From positions 36,677 to 64,497 of the forward strand of contig DMYD01000032.1 in the NCBI GenBank assembly GCA_003483745.1: a stretch of DNA of 27,821 nt, read 5' to 3'. Source of the DNA: Roseburia sp. GTDB lineage: Bacteria > Bacillota > Clostridia > Lachnospirales > Lachnospiraceae. The notes beneath the pieces are model-generated. The model made no database searches, was not told where the DNA came from, and was given only the letters and a program-made list of their open reading frames with translations. Numbering within the stretch: position 1 is the stretch's first letter; each line of letters starts with the position of its first letter. Position numbers and translations under genes: made by a program. Shown one piece after another: positions 15,448 to 23,224 of this stretch.

Positions 15448-17289
15448 ATGTCCAATGAGAAAATGGAAAATCTGTTAAATCTTGCACTCGATGCGACAGA
15501 GCGGGAGAGGGAAAAATCGTTAGATCTCGATACCGGGTATGACAGAGCGGAACGGACCTGGGAAGTTATCGTAAAATTCGGAGGCACGGAAGAAGCGTTG
15601 AGGGGACTGTTTGCAGAAAAATTTCCGGAGGAGTATGACCGGATCAGGATTACAAATCTGCGGAATGAATATGCGATCCTGCTTTTGCCAGAGCATATTG
15701 TGGAACTGGTGGCGGCGCTGGCGGAGATCGAATACATGGAAAAACCAAAACTTTTGTTTTTTGCAGTGAACAATGGAAAACGTGTGTCATGCATCAATCA
15801 GTTGCAGACAGCGGGAATGGCGCAGGGAGTATTGTCGTCTGGCAGAAATTTAAGCGGCAGGGGCGTGATCGTGGCAGTGATCGATTCCGGGATTGATTAC
15901 AGCCATCCGGATTTTCGGAATGCGGATGGAACAACAAGAATTTTAAATCTATGGGATCAGACGATATCGTCAGGCAGTGTGGCAGATCCGTTGTCTGTGG
16001 AAGAAGGAAAAACTGTTTTTTTTGAGGCACCGGCAGGTTATTTTCTTGGAACAGAATTTCCGCAGGCGGTGATAAACCGTGCCTTAGAGCAGACAACGGA
16101 GAGAGAACGGTTTGCGGTGTGTCCCAGCCGTGATGCCTCCGGTCATGGCACCCATGTGACAGGGATTGCTGCCGGAAATGGTGCAGCCTCACAGGGGAGA
16201 TACCGGGGAGTGGCATATGAGAGTCCGCTTCTGATCGTGAAATTAGGAACTCCGGGGGAACGGTCTTTCCCGAGGACAACGGAGCTGATGCAGGCGGTAG
16301 ATTACTGTATCAGAAAGGCGCAGGAATATGGGATGCCTGTCGTTTTAAATTTGAGTTTTGGAAATAATTATGGTTCCCACTCTGGTAATTCGCTGTTGGA
16401 GAGTTACCTTGACGATATGGCAAATTACTGGCGGACGTCAGTCGTGGTCGGAAGCGGAAATGAGGGGGCATCTGCGGTGCATGCAGCGGGAACTGTACGT
16501 GGGAATGTGACAGAAGAAGTGGAATTAGCCGTGAGCAGCTATGAACCTTCTTTAAATCTCCAGATCTGGAAGAATTATTCCGATGAGATCGCTGTTTCAC
16601 TGATCCATCCCAATGGAAGTAAAGCAGGGCCGATCCAGCAAATTTTAGGACCACAGCGGTTCCGGCTGGGAAATACGGATATTTTACTTTATTATGGCGG
16701 GCCGAGTCCGTACAGTCCTTACCAGGAAATCTATTTTGAACTGCTTCCGGTAAATGATTTTATTGACAGCGGTATCTGGACGATACAGCTCGTGCCGCAG
16801 AAAATCGCAGTTGGAAATTACGATATGTGGCTTCCGGCGGGCGGTGTTTTAAATACAGGAACCGGTTTTTTGCTGCCATCGGAAGAAACGACGCTGACGA
16901 TCCCGGCAACGGCGGCGCGGGTGATCACTGTCGGTGCGTATGACGGATATTTTGACCGGGCGGCAGCCTTTTCCGGGCGTGGCTATACGCGTGAAACAAA
17001 TCAGGTCAAACCGGATCTGGTGGCACCGGGGGTGGATATTACTTCCTGTGCGCCGGGCGGCGGGTATGTGACAAGGAGTGGAACTTCGATGGCAACACCC
17101 TTTGTGACCGGCGGGGCAGCTCTTTTGATGCAGTGGGGCATTGTAGATAAAAATGACCCATACCTGTATGGGGAAAAAATGAAAGCATATCTGATCAAGG
17201 GGGCAAGAAGACTTCCGGCAATGCGTAACTATCCGAATCCGGTGTTGGGATGGGGGGCACTTTGCGTGGCGCAGAGTCTGCCGGAGTGA
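15448..17289 (+). CDS. Csp-like subtilisin-family (S8) serine protease
   Basis: This is a 613-residue protease with an intact catalytic triad: Asp146 in VIDSGIDYSHPDF, His233 in SGHGTHVTGIAAG and Ser547 in SGTSMATPFVTGGAA. The N-terminal ~115 residues (MSNEKMENLLNLALDATERE in front) resemble the prodomain of clostridial Csp proteases, and the large insert between His and Ser (about 330-490) fits the jelly-roll domain of CspB. There is no signal peptide. Relatives in Clostridium perfringens and C. difficile activate the spore cortex hydrolase SleC; many Lachnospiraceae carry several such paralogues, so a germination role is an inference. Start 15448 is chosen over GTG 15427 or TTG 15433 on family N-terminus and the adjacent GGGGGA. 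A small membrane-protein gene follows 29 bases later. Confidence 0.92.
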   Translation: MSNEKMENLLNLALDATEREREKSLDLDTGYDRAERTWEVIVKFGGTEEALRGLFAEKFPEEYDRIRITNLRNEYAILLLPEHIVELVAALAEIEYMEKPKLLFFAVNNGKRVSCINQLQTAGMAQGVLSSGRNLSGRGVIVAVIDSGIDYSHPDFRNADGTTRILNLWDQTISSGSVADPLSVEEGKTVFFEAPAGYFLGTEFPQAVINRALEQTTERERFAVCPSRDASGHGTHVTGIAAGNGAASQGRYRGVAYESPLLIVKLGTPGERSFPRTTELMQAVDYCIRKAQEYGMPVVLNLSFGNNYGSHSGNSLLESYLDDMANYWRTSVVVGSGNEGASAVHAAGTVRGNVTEEVELAVSSYEPSLNLQIWKNYSDEIAVSLIHPNGSKAGPIQQILGPQRFRLGNTDILLYYGGPSPYSPYQEIYFELLPVNDFIDSGIWTIQLVPQKIAVGNYDMWLPAGGVLNTGTGFLLPSEETTLTIPATAARVITVGAYDGYFDRAAAFSGRGYTRETNQVKPDLVAPGVDITSCAPGGGYVTRSGTSMATPFVTGGAALLMQWGIVDKNDPYLYGEKMKAYLIKGARRLPAMRNYPNPVLGWGALCVAQSLPE

Positions 17290-17318
17290 CTCGGTTGTTT
17301 TTGGGAAGGGAGACCAGT

Positions 17319-17732
17319 ATGAATGCAGCATTTATTTTACTGGGGATAATCGGGGTAGTGTATGGGACACTGTTAGTTGGAATCGGACTGTGGAAATGGA
17401 GAAAACGTATCCACTGCAAGGTGCCTGTGGAGGCGGTGTTTGAGAAAACTGTGACAAAGAAAATGGGCGATCGTATCAGGACGTACGCACTGTTTTCCTA
17501 TCATTATCAGGGAAAAAAATTCCGTCAGCACACGATGGAGAGAATTACGCAGAAAGAAAAAAAATCGCTGGAAAAAGGAAAGATTTATACGATCCGGATT
17601 AATGAGGAGAATCCGAAAAAACTGTGTTATCTGCGGAAAAATTTTCAGTTGGAAGATCTGCTTACCTTAATTTTGGGTATTGCGTTCTGGCTGAGCGGTA
17701 TTTTTTATCTGATTGAGGAATTTGTTTTTTAA
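17319..17732 (+). CDS. Small two-TM protein, DUF3592-like
   Basis: This is a 137-residue hypothetical protein. The ATG at 17319 follows GGGAAGGGAG; the open frame extends upstream over the protease stop without support. An N-terminal TM helix (about 4-26) is followed by a basic soluble region that can form a beta-barrel-like segment (VPVEAVFEKTV, YALFSYHYQGKKF, YTIRINEENPKKLCYL) and a second TM helix (about 112-132). This pattern, with a hydrophobic-charged fold read as 'substituent of external receptor' sheets, resembles DUF3592 proteins. The function is unknown. It is co-directional with the protease and probably co-transcribed; whether it modulates the protease is speculation. Confidence 0.75.
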   Translation: MNAAFILLGIIGVVYGTLLVGIGLWKWRKRIHCKVPVEAVFEKTVTKKMGDRIRTYALFSYHYQGKKFRQHTMERITQKEKKSLEKGKIYTIRINEENPKKLCYLRKNFQLEDLLTLILGIAFWLSGIFYLIEEFVF

Positions 17733-17738
17733 AATAAG

Positions 17739-17766
17739 TTGCCGAAAAGCTATTTTTGATTATAAT
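17739..17766 (+). promoter_or_regulatory. Predicted promoter of the NUDIX gene
   Basis: TTGCCG (17739-17744), a 16-base spacer and a perfect TATAAT (17761-17766). The transcript would carry an ~80-base leader with a hairpin formed by GTGACA (17797-17802) and TGTCAC (17811-17816), with further pairing of GTGCT to AGCAC outside it. Confidence 0.6.
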
Positions 17767-17851
17767 GGAAATAAGGACACTTTGATGTGCTACCGTGTGA
17801 CAGTGAAAAATGTCACGCAGCACGAAAAAACATGAAATGAGGAAAATACAG

Positions 17852-18364
17852 ATGGCAGAAAAACAGGAATTCTGGGATATCTACAATGAAAAAAAAGAGC
17901 GCACCGGCAGAACAATGAAACGGAATGACTGGTGTTTGAAAGATGGCGAATATCATCTGACGGTACTTGGTGTGATAAAAAGAGCGGATGGGCGTTTCCT
18001 GATCACGAAACGTGTTATGACAAAAGCGTGGGCACCGGGATGCTGGGAGGTTTCCGGTGGTGCAGCGATGGCGGGAGAGGATTCTAAGACCGCTGTACTT
18101 CGTGAGATCAGGGAAGAGACCGGTCTGGATGTCTCTGCGTGGGATGGCGGATATCTGTTTACCTACCGCAGAGACAATCCGGGAGAAGGAGATAACTATT
18201 TTGTGGATGTGTACCGTTTTTCCGCAGATTTTGTTGAGTCGGATATTAAACTCCAGGAGGAAGAAACAGATGGATATCTGTTTGCTTCCGCAGAAGAGAT
18301 CAAAAAACTTGGGGAGGAAGGAAAATTCCTTCATTATGACAGCATCAGACAGGCTTTTGTTTAG
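17852..18364 (+). CDS. NUDIX hydrolase
   Basis: This is a 170-residue soluble enzyme that hydrolyses a nucleoside-diphosphate-linked substrate. The complete NUDIX box G-x5-E-x7-REIREETGL runs from about Gly70 to Leu92, so catalytic glutamates are present. The N-terminal FWDIYNEKKERTGRTM is typical of the NUDIX subgroup that resembles isopentenyl-diphosphate isomerase in its first strand; the substrate cannot be named. ATG 17852 is chosen because AGG lies nine bases upstream and the ATG at 17810 falls inside a hairpin with no ribosome binding site. Its stop codon overlaps that of the convergent MATE gene by four bases, with no terminator between. Confidence 0.92.
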   Translation: MAEKQEFWDIYNEKKERTGRTMKRNDWCLKDGEYHLTVLGVIKRADGRFLITKRVMTKAWAPGCWEVSGGAAMAGEDSKTAVLREIREETGLDVSAWDGGYLFTYRRDNPGEGDNYFVDVYRFSADFVESDIKLQEEETDGYLFASAEEIKKLGEEGKFLHYDSIRQAFV

Positions 18365-19716
18365 TCGATGATGTGGTGGTTTAACCATTTCCTTCCATGG
18401 AAGCGGAGTGAAAATACAATGCCGCGGAGCGTCCAGTCGGCAAACATACCGATCCAGACTGCAATCGGTCCGAATCCCCACACACGACAGAGATAGATAC
18501 AAAGACTTACACGGCAGAGCCACATGGTGCAGCAGGAGGTGATCATGGAAAATTTTACATCTCCGGCTGCACGCATGCCGTATGCCGGGATAAAAGATAA
18601 TACCCAGGAAACCGGCTTTGTGATCGTGATGAAAATGACCATTTTAAAACACAGATTGGCGCTTTCTGCTTCCATGCCGCCTAACAGGGTGATCGGTTTT
18701 GTCAGGGCAAGTACGGTAAGGCAGCTGATTACGATTACAACCTCGGCGAGCCAGGAAAGTTTTTTTATGTAATAGATGACTTCGTCTTTTCTGCCGGCAC
18801 CGAGACACTGACCGACAACAGTCATAAGACCGATGCCGATACCGATCGCGGCGACACCGTTTAGATTCTCAAGGATATTTGTCATTGCCTGGGCTGCAAT
18901 GGCAACGGTTCCAAGCGTGGAGACCGTAGACTGGATCGCAAGTTTACCGAACTGGAACATACTGTTCTCAATCCCGGATGGGATGCCGATGAACAGTATT
19001 TTTTTTATGAGCGAAAAATCAGGGCGGATGGCTGCATAATTTTTAATAAAGATCGGTTCATCTTCGCTGCGCAGCTTATAGATCACGACAATGGCACAGA
19101 AGATGCGGGATACGAGGGTTGAAATTGCGGCACCCTCCACGCCCATCCCAAAAACAAAGATCAAAAGGGCATTTCCACCGATGTTTAAAAAATTGGAAAT
19201 GATGGAAATGAGCATCGGTTCCCTGCTGTTATTCTGGGCACGCATGATGGAAGCACCGGCATCATACAGTCCGATAAAAGGAAAGGATAACAGGGTAAAC
19301 AGAAAGTAAATCTGTGAGTTTGCCATGACATCCGGCTCCACAGCACCGAAGATGGCGTGCAGCAGCGGACCGCGGAATAAAAGGCAGATGGCAGACAAAG
19401 TTACGGATAAAACAGTCATGACAAAAAGCACCTGCCTGGCCGATTCATTGGCAGCTTTTTTATTATTGCTTCCAAGATACTGGGAGCACAGAATCGCACC
19501 GCCTGCTGCGAGTGCGGAGAGTGCCTGGATAACTAAGATATTGATGGAATCTACGAGAGAGACTGCAGAAATAGCGGCAGAACCCACGTTGCTGACCATC
19601 ATTGTGTCGGCAGTTCCCATCAGGGAGGAAAGCAGCTGTTCTATGATGATTGGAACTAAAAGCTTCCGCAGATCCTGATTGCTGTATAAATGTGTATCAG
19701 ATGTATTCGTTTTCAT
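18361..19716 (-). CDS. MATE-family efflux transporter
   Basis: This is a membrane exporter of about 451 residues with roughly 12 TM helices in two MatE halves. Diagnostic segments include LVPIIIEQLLSSLMGTADTMMVS near the start (split here as two motifs: PIIIEQ and GTADTMMVS), GGAILCSQYLG, and the second-half IGIPSGIENSMFQFGKLA. These proteins exchange cations for drugs, metabolites or toxins; the substrate is not predictable. The start is uncertain: ATG 19716 has GGAG 12 bases upstream, while ATG 19734 and GTG 19740 are in frame without a clear site. The 3' end overlaps the NUDIX stop by four bases. Confidence 0.92.
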   Translation of the reverse strand: MKTNTSDTHLYSNQDLRKLLVPIIIEQLLSSLMGTADTMMVSNVGSAAISAVSLVDSINILVIQALSALAAGGAILCSQYLGSNNKKAANESARQVLFVMTVLSVTLSAICLLFRGPLLHAIFGAVEPDVMANSQIYFLFTLLSFPFIGLYDAGASIMRAQNNSREPMLISIISNFLNIGGNALLIFVFGMGVEGAAISTLVSRIFCAIVVIYKLRSEDEPIFIKNYAAIRPDFSLIKKILFIGIPSGIENSMFQFGKLAIQSTVSTLGTVAIAAQAMTNILENLNGVAAIGIGIGLMTVVGQCLGAGRKDEVIYYIKKLSWLAEVVIVISCLTVLALTKPITLLGGMEAESANLCFKMVIFITITKPVSWVLSFIPAYGMRAAGDVKFSMITSCCTMWLCRVSLCIYLCRVWGFGPIAVWIGMFADWTLRGIVFSLRFHGRKWLNHHIID

Positions 19717-19879
19717 TTTCACATTAATCTCCATGTCCACATGATTTTGCGTGGAACAAATTTCTTCCTTATATATTTTCTGAAGGTTATTCTAGCACCT
19801 TAATCACGGTTTTTCCACTTAATTAGAAAAATACACTTTGTTAATTTTCAAAAATATTTCTTTGTTTTTTTAAAAAAAT

Positions 19880-19909
19880 TTGGCTTTTTCTATGGAATCA
19901 GTGTATAAT
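19880..19909 (+). promoter_or_regulatory. Promoter of feoAB
   Basis: TTGGCT (19880-19885), an 18-base spacer and a perfect TATAAT (19904-19909). A Fur-like operator starts two bases after the -10. Confidence 0.65.
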
Positions 19910-19910
19910 C

Positions 19911-19929
19911 GATAAAGATTATCAATATC
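19911..19929. promoter_or_regulatory. Fur-like box
   Basis: GATAAAGATTATCAATATC matches the classical 19-bp Fur box (GATAATGATAATCATTATC) at 16 of 19 positions by my count. It covers the predicted transcription start of the iron transporter, a position suited to iron-dependent repression. Confidence 0.8.
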
Positions 19930-19949
19930 AACATAAAGGACAAAAGAAA

Positions 19950-22286
19950 ATGACGCTAAAAGAATTAGAAATCGGAAAAAGTGCTGTGATAAAAGTCGTT
20001 GGGGGAGAAGGCGCATTAAGACAGCATTTTTTGGATATGGGAGTGATACCGGGTGCAGAGGTGACAGTTATTAAATTTGCACCGATGGGAGATCCGATGG
20101 AACTGCAGATTCATGGATATGAGCTGACGCTGCGGCTTTCGGATGCAGAGCAGATCGAAATTGAACTGATCAGTGAGCGTTCGCGCAGGCATGAGGGAGC
20201 GAAAAATATCAATCAGTCTGTGCATCCGGGACTCGGAGAAGAAGGAAAGTATCATGTGAAGGGAGATGGAAAGCCGCTACCGGAACAGGAGAAACTGACG
20301 TATGCACTTGTCGGAAACCAGAACTGTGGAAAGACCACACTGTTTAATCAGCTGACAGGCTCAAACCAGCATATCGGAAATTTCCCGGGAGTAACCGTTG
20401 ACCGCAAAGACGGGGCGATAAAAGGGCATCCGAATACTTCAGTAACAGATCTGCCGGGTATTTATTCGATGTCTCCATACAGCAGTGAGGAGATTGTTTC
20501 GAGAAATTTTGTGCTTGATGACAAGCCGAAGGCAATGATCAATATCATCGATGCGACAAACATTGAACGAAACCTGTATCTGACCATGCAGCTTTTAGAG
20601 ATGGATATTCCAATGGTCATCGCATTAAATATGATGGATGAGATGACCGGAAACTCGGGTTCCGTGGATGTCAACGGTATGGAAGCAATGCTTGGTGTGC
20701 CGGTTGTGCCGATTTCAGCGGCGAAAAATGAAGGTGTGGATGAGCTGGTACGCCATGCACTTCACATTGCAAAATATCAGGAACGACCGGGACGGCAGGA
20801 TTTTTGTGATGAGAGTGATTTTGGCGGGGCTGTGCACCGCTGTATCCATGCGGTTGCGCATCTGATTGAAGATCATGCAAAAGAGACGCAGATTCCGCTT
20901 CGTTTTGCGGCATCGAAAATCATTGAAGGAGATCATTTGATCTTGGAAAAACTCCATTTGGATGAAAATGAAAAGGAGGCAATCGAACATCTGATCGTGC
21001 AGATGGAAAAAGAGCGTGGATTAGACCGGAGTGCTGCAATTGCCGATATGCGGTTTACGTTTATTGAAAAAGTCTGTGAAAAGACGGTAGTAAAACCCAA
21101 AGCGAGCAGAGAGCGAATCCGAAGTGAGAAGATTGACCGTATTCTGACCGGAAAATATACAGCGATTCCATGTTTTATCGGTATCATGCTGATTGTGTTT
21201 TATCTCACTTTTCATGTGATAGGAGCAGGACTTCAGAACCTTTTGCAGATGGGAATCGATGCACTCACAGCTGCGGTAGATGGACTTCTTTCGGCTGCGG
21301 GTGTCAATGAGGTGCTGCATGATCTTGTGATCAATGGTATTTTTACAGGGGTTGGAAGTATTTTAAGTTTTCTGCCGATCGTTGTGACACTGTTTTTCTT
21401 CCTGTCCTTGATGGAGGACAGTGGATATATTGCCCGTGTTGCTTTCTTTATGGACAAACTTTTGAGAAAGATCGGGCTCTCCGGAAGAAGTATTGTTCCA
21501 ATGCTGATCGGTTTTGGCTGTACAGTTCCGGCTGTTATGGCAACCCGGACGCTGCCAAGTGAACGGGACAGAAAGATGACGATCTTACTTACACCGTTTA
21601 TGAGCTGCTCGGCAAAACTTCCGATTTATGCGTTTTTTGTCAGTGCATTTTTCCCGGAGTATGGAGCACTTGTGATGTGTGCGCTGTATCTGGGCGGAAT
21701 TGTGATCGGTATTTTAGTGGCATTGCTTTACCGCAAGACGCTGTTTCGCGGGGATGCGGTTCCGTTTGTCATGGAACTGCCGAATTACCGTTTGCCGGGA
21801 TTAAAAAATGTCATGCAGCTTTTATGGGAAAAAGCAAAAGACTTTTTGCAGAAAGCGTTTACGGTCATTTTTCTCGCAACAATCTGCATCTGGTTCTTAC
21901 AGAAATTTGATATTCATTTTAATATCGTGACTGATTCAAAGGACAGCATGCTTGCGCTGATATCAAATGGACTTGTGCCGGTATTTGCCCCATTAGGATT
22001 GGGAGACTGGCGTATCTGCACTTCACTGATCAGTGGTGTGATGGCAAAAGAGAGTGTGATCTCGACACTTGAGATCTTATTTGGCGGTAATGTGCAGGCT
22101 GCATTGTCTCATGCAGCGGCAGCATCTCTTCTGGTATTCAGTCTGCTCTATACACCGTGTGTTGCGGCTCTTGCATCGATCCGGCGCGAACTTGGAAGAA
22201 AATGGGTGGCAGGTGTGATTGTATGGCAGTGCCTCGTTGCCTGGGTAGCAGCATTTCTCGTACACGGGATTGCCCTGCTTTTCTAA
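19950..22286 (+). CDS. feoB: Ferrous iron transporter, fused FeoA-FeoB
   Basis: This 778-residue protein takes up Fe(II). An N-terminal SH3-like FeoA domain (about 1-75: LKELEIGKSAVI, RQHFLDMGVIPGAEV) is fused through a short linker to FeoB. The cytosolic G domain has G1 GNQNCGKTT (122-130; Gln replaces the usual Pro), G2 GNFPGVTVD, G3 DLPG (from Asp167), G4 NMMD and G5 SAAKNEGVDEL. A helical GDI-like segment follows. The membrane region begins near residue 404 with two Gate motifs, including IGFGCTVPAVMATRTL and MSCSAKLPIYAFF. The start follows AAAGGA. A consensus promoter and a Fur-like box lie upstream. In most bacteria FeoA is separate, so the fusion is notable but known in Clostridia and Bacteroidetes. 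Confidence 0.95.
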   Translation: MTLKELEIGKSAVIKVVGGEGALRQHFLDMGVIPGAEVTVIKFAPMGDPMELQIHGYELTLRLSDAEQIEIELISERSRRHEGAKNINQSVHPGLGEEGKYHVKGDGKPLPEQEKLTYALVGNQNCGKTTLFNQLTGSNQHIGNFPGVTVDRKDGAIKGHPNTSVTDLPGIYSMSPYSSEEIVSRNFVLDDKPKAMINIIDATNIERNLYLTMQLLEMDIPMVIALNMMDEMTGNSGSVDVNGMEAMLGVPVVPISAAKNEGVDELVRHALHIAKYQERPGRQDFCDESDFGGAVHRCIHAVAHLIEDHAKETQIPLRFAASKIIEGDHLILEKLHLDENEKEAIEHLIVQMEKERGLDRSAAIADMRFTFIEKVCEKTVVKPKASRERIRSEKIDRILTGKYTAIPCFIGIMLIVFYLTFHVIGAGLQNLLQMGIDALTAAVDGLLSAAGVNEVLHDLVINGIFTGVGSILSFLPIVVTLFFFLSLMEDSGYIARVAFFMDKLLRKIGLSGRSIVPMLIGFGCTVPAVMATRTLPSERDRKMTILLTPFMSCSAKLPIYAFFVSAFFPEYGALVMCALYLGGIVIGILVALLYRKTLFRGDAVPFVMELPNYRLPGLKNVMQLLWEKAKDFLQKAFTVIFLATICIWFLQKFDIHFNIVTDSKDSMLALISNGLVPVFAPLGLGDWRICTSLISGVMAKESVISTLEILFGGNVQAALSHAAAASLLVFSLLYTPCVAALASIRRELGRKWVAGVIVWQCLVAWVAAFLVHGIALLF

Positions 22287-22295
22287 GAAAGTGGA

Positions 22296-22324
22296 TTGCA
22301 GTCTGTGTGAGCCTGCGTTAAAAT
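22296..22324 (+). promoter_or_regulatory. Possible promoter of the deacetylase gene
   Basis: TTGCAG (22296-22301), a 17-base spacer and TAAAAT (22319-22324), in the gap after feoB. Confidence 0.4.
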
Positions 22325-22386
22325 ATGGTATAGAAAAGGTGGAAACAAGGCAGTAGTGTGTAAATGGCTCAGAAAAGAGGAATCGT

Positions 22387-23025
22387 ATGACAGAGAAAAA
22401 ATTAGTGGCACTGACCTTTGATGATGGACCGACACCGGGAATTACGGATCAGGTGTTAGATGTGCTGGAAGAAAATGATATTGTGGCAAGTTTTTTCCTG
22501 ATCGGGCAGAAAATTACCGATCAGTCAGAGTATCTGATCAGACGGGCATATGATATGGGATGTTCGATTGAAAATCATTCGAAAACACATCCGGGCATGC
22601 CGGATCTTGACGATTCGGAGATTTTAGAGGAAGTCAGTTACACGACAGAACAGATCATGCGTATTACCGGGGAAAAGCCAAAGTTTTTCAGACCACCATA
22701 TATCAGTTATAATCAGAAAATGTATGATCTGATCGATCTTACTTTTATCTGCGGATATGGATGTGAGGACTGGGAACCTGCTGTGACAGCACAGGAGCGG
22801 GTAAGAAGGATTTTAACTGATGCAAAACCGGGATTTATTATTTTACTGCATGATATGGAAGATAATATACAGACGGTTGAGGCGATAAAAACGATCATAC
22901 CGGCGTTAAAAGATCAGGGATATGAATTTGTCACGGTCAGGGATCTGTTTCAAAAGAGCGGTATTTCTCCAGAAAAAAATGTGATTTACATGGGCGCAGA
23001 TGAAGTAAGAAAAAATTATGAATAA
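22387..23025 (+). CDS. NodB-type polysaccharide deacetylase without export signal
   Basis: This is a 212-residue carbohydrate esterase family 4 protein. All five motifs are recognisable: TFDDGP (10-15, catalytic base Asp12 and metal ligand Asp13), HSKTH (His64 and His68, metal ligands), RPPY (102-105), CEDW (126-129) and ILLHD (152-156). Such enzymes remove N-acetyl groups from peptidoglycan or other glycans. The protein begins MTEKKLVALTFDDGP, so the catalytic strand starts within ten residues and there is no signal peptide or TM helix. ATG 22387 follows an AAGAGGAA site. An intracellular or non-classically exported role is implied, or a small-molecule substrate. Confidence 0.91.
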   Translation: MTEKKLVALTFDDGPTPGITDQVLDVLEENDIVASFFLIGQKITDQSEYLIRRAYDMGCSIENHSKTHPGMPDLDDSEILEEVSYTTEQIMRITGEKPKFFRPPYISYNQKMYDLIDLTFICGYGCEDWEPAVTAQERVRRILTDAKPGFIILLHDMEDNIQTVEAIKTIIPALKDQGYEFVTVRDLFQKSGISPEKNVIYMGADEVRKNYE

Positions 23026-23029
23026 AATA

Positions 23030-23056
23030 TCAGCACTCTCTATTGACGAGTGCTAA
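23030..23056. promoter_or_regulatory. CIRCE operator (HrcA binding site)
   Basis: TCAGCACTC, nine bases, then GAGTGCTAA. Only one position departs from the CIRCE consensus TTAGCACTC-N9-GAGTGCTAA. It overlaps the -35 of the J-protein promoter, so HrcA should repress the gene until heat stress. Confidence 0.95.
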
Positions 23057-23071
23057 AATAAGTGCTATAGT
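23043..23071 (+). promoter_or_regulatory. Sigma-A promoter overlapped by CIRCE
   Basis: TTGACG (23043-23048), a 17-base spacer and TATAGT (23066-23071) with TG one base before it. Predicted start near 23078, which leaves a leader of about 147 bases before the J-protein start codon. Confidence 0.85.
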
Positions 23072-23077
23072 ATGATT

Positions 23078-23205
23078 GCAATGAAAGTAAAACTAAAATC
23101 CCGAACAGGAAAGCGAAGCACATCGCCATGGGGAGAGATAGATTTTCCGGGATAACCGGAGATAAAACAGAGAGGCGATGCGTGATGTCTCTCTGTTTTT
23201 GTTTT
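23078..23205 (+). ncRNA. Structured leader (or small RNA) ending in a terminator-like hairpin
   Basis: Between the promoter and the J-protein gene the RNA can pair ATCCC (23098-23102) with GGGAT (23149-23153) and, inside it, GGAAA (23108-23112) with TTTCC (23144-23148), leaving a small GCGA/TCGC hairpin (23113-23126). CATCGCC (23121-23127) is also complementary to GGCGATG (23174-23180), mostly in the loop of the downstream terminator. I recognise no known riboswitch class. It could be an attenuated leader or a free RNA of about 125 bases. Confidence 0.45.
23164..23205 (+). terminator. Terminator-like hairpin inside the J-protein leader
   Basis: AAAACAGAGAG (23164-23174) pairs perfectly with CTCTCTGTTTT (23189-23199) and is followed by a T-rich tract. 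It lies upstream of the GGAGG of the J protein, so read-through is needed for expression from the CIRCE promoter. Confidence 0.75.
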
Positions 23206-23224
23206 GATTGGAGGTAGTGCAATC

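Noticed and set aside
15794..16279. Minus-strand 161-residue frame in the subtilase
   Set aside because: Shadow of the catalytic region of the protease; composition is His/Ser/Pro-rich, typical of antisense frames.
17813..18523. Minus-strand 236-residue frame across the NUDIX and MATE ends
   Set aside because: Antisense shadow; both sense proteins have complete conserved motifs.
23078..23205. Known riboswitch (c-di-GMP, glycine, SAM, T-box) in the J-protein leader
   Set aside because: I could not match any of the consensus cores I know; it is left as an unassigned structured leader.
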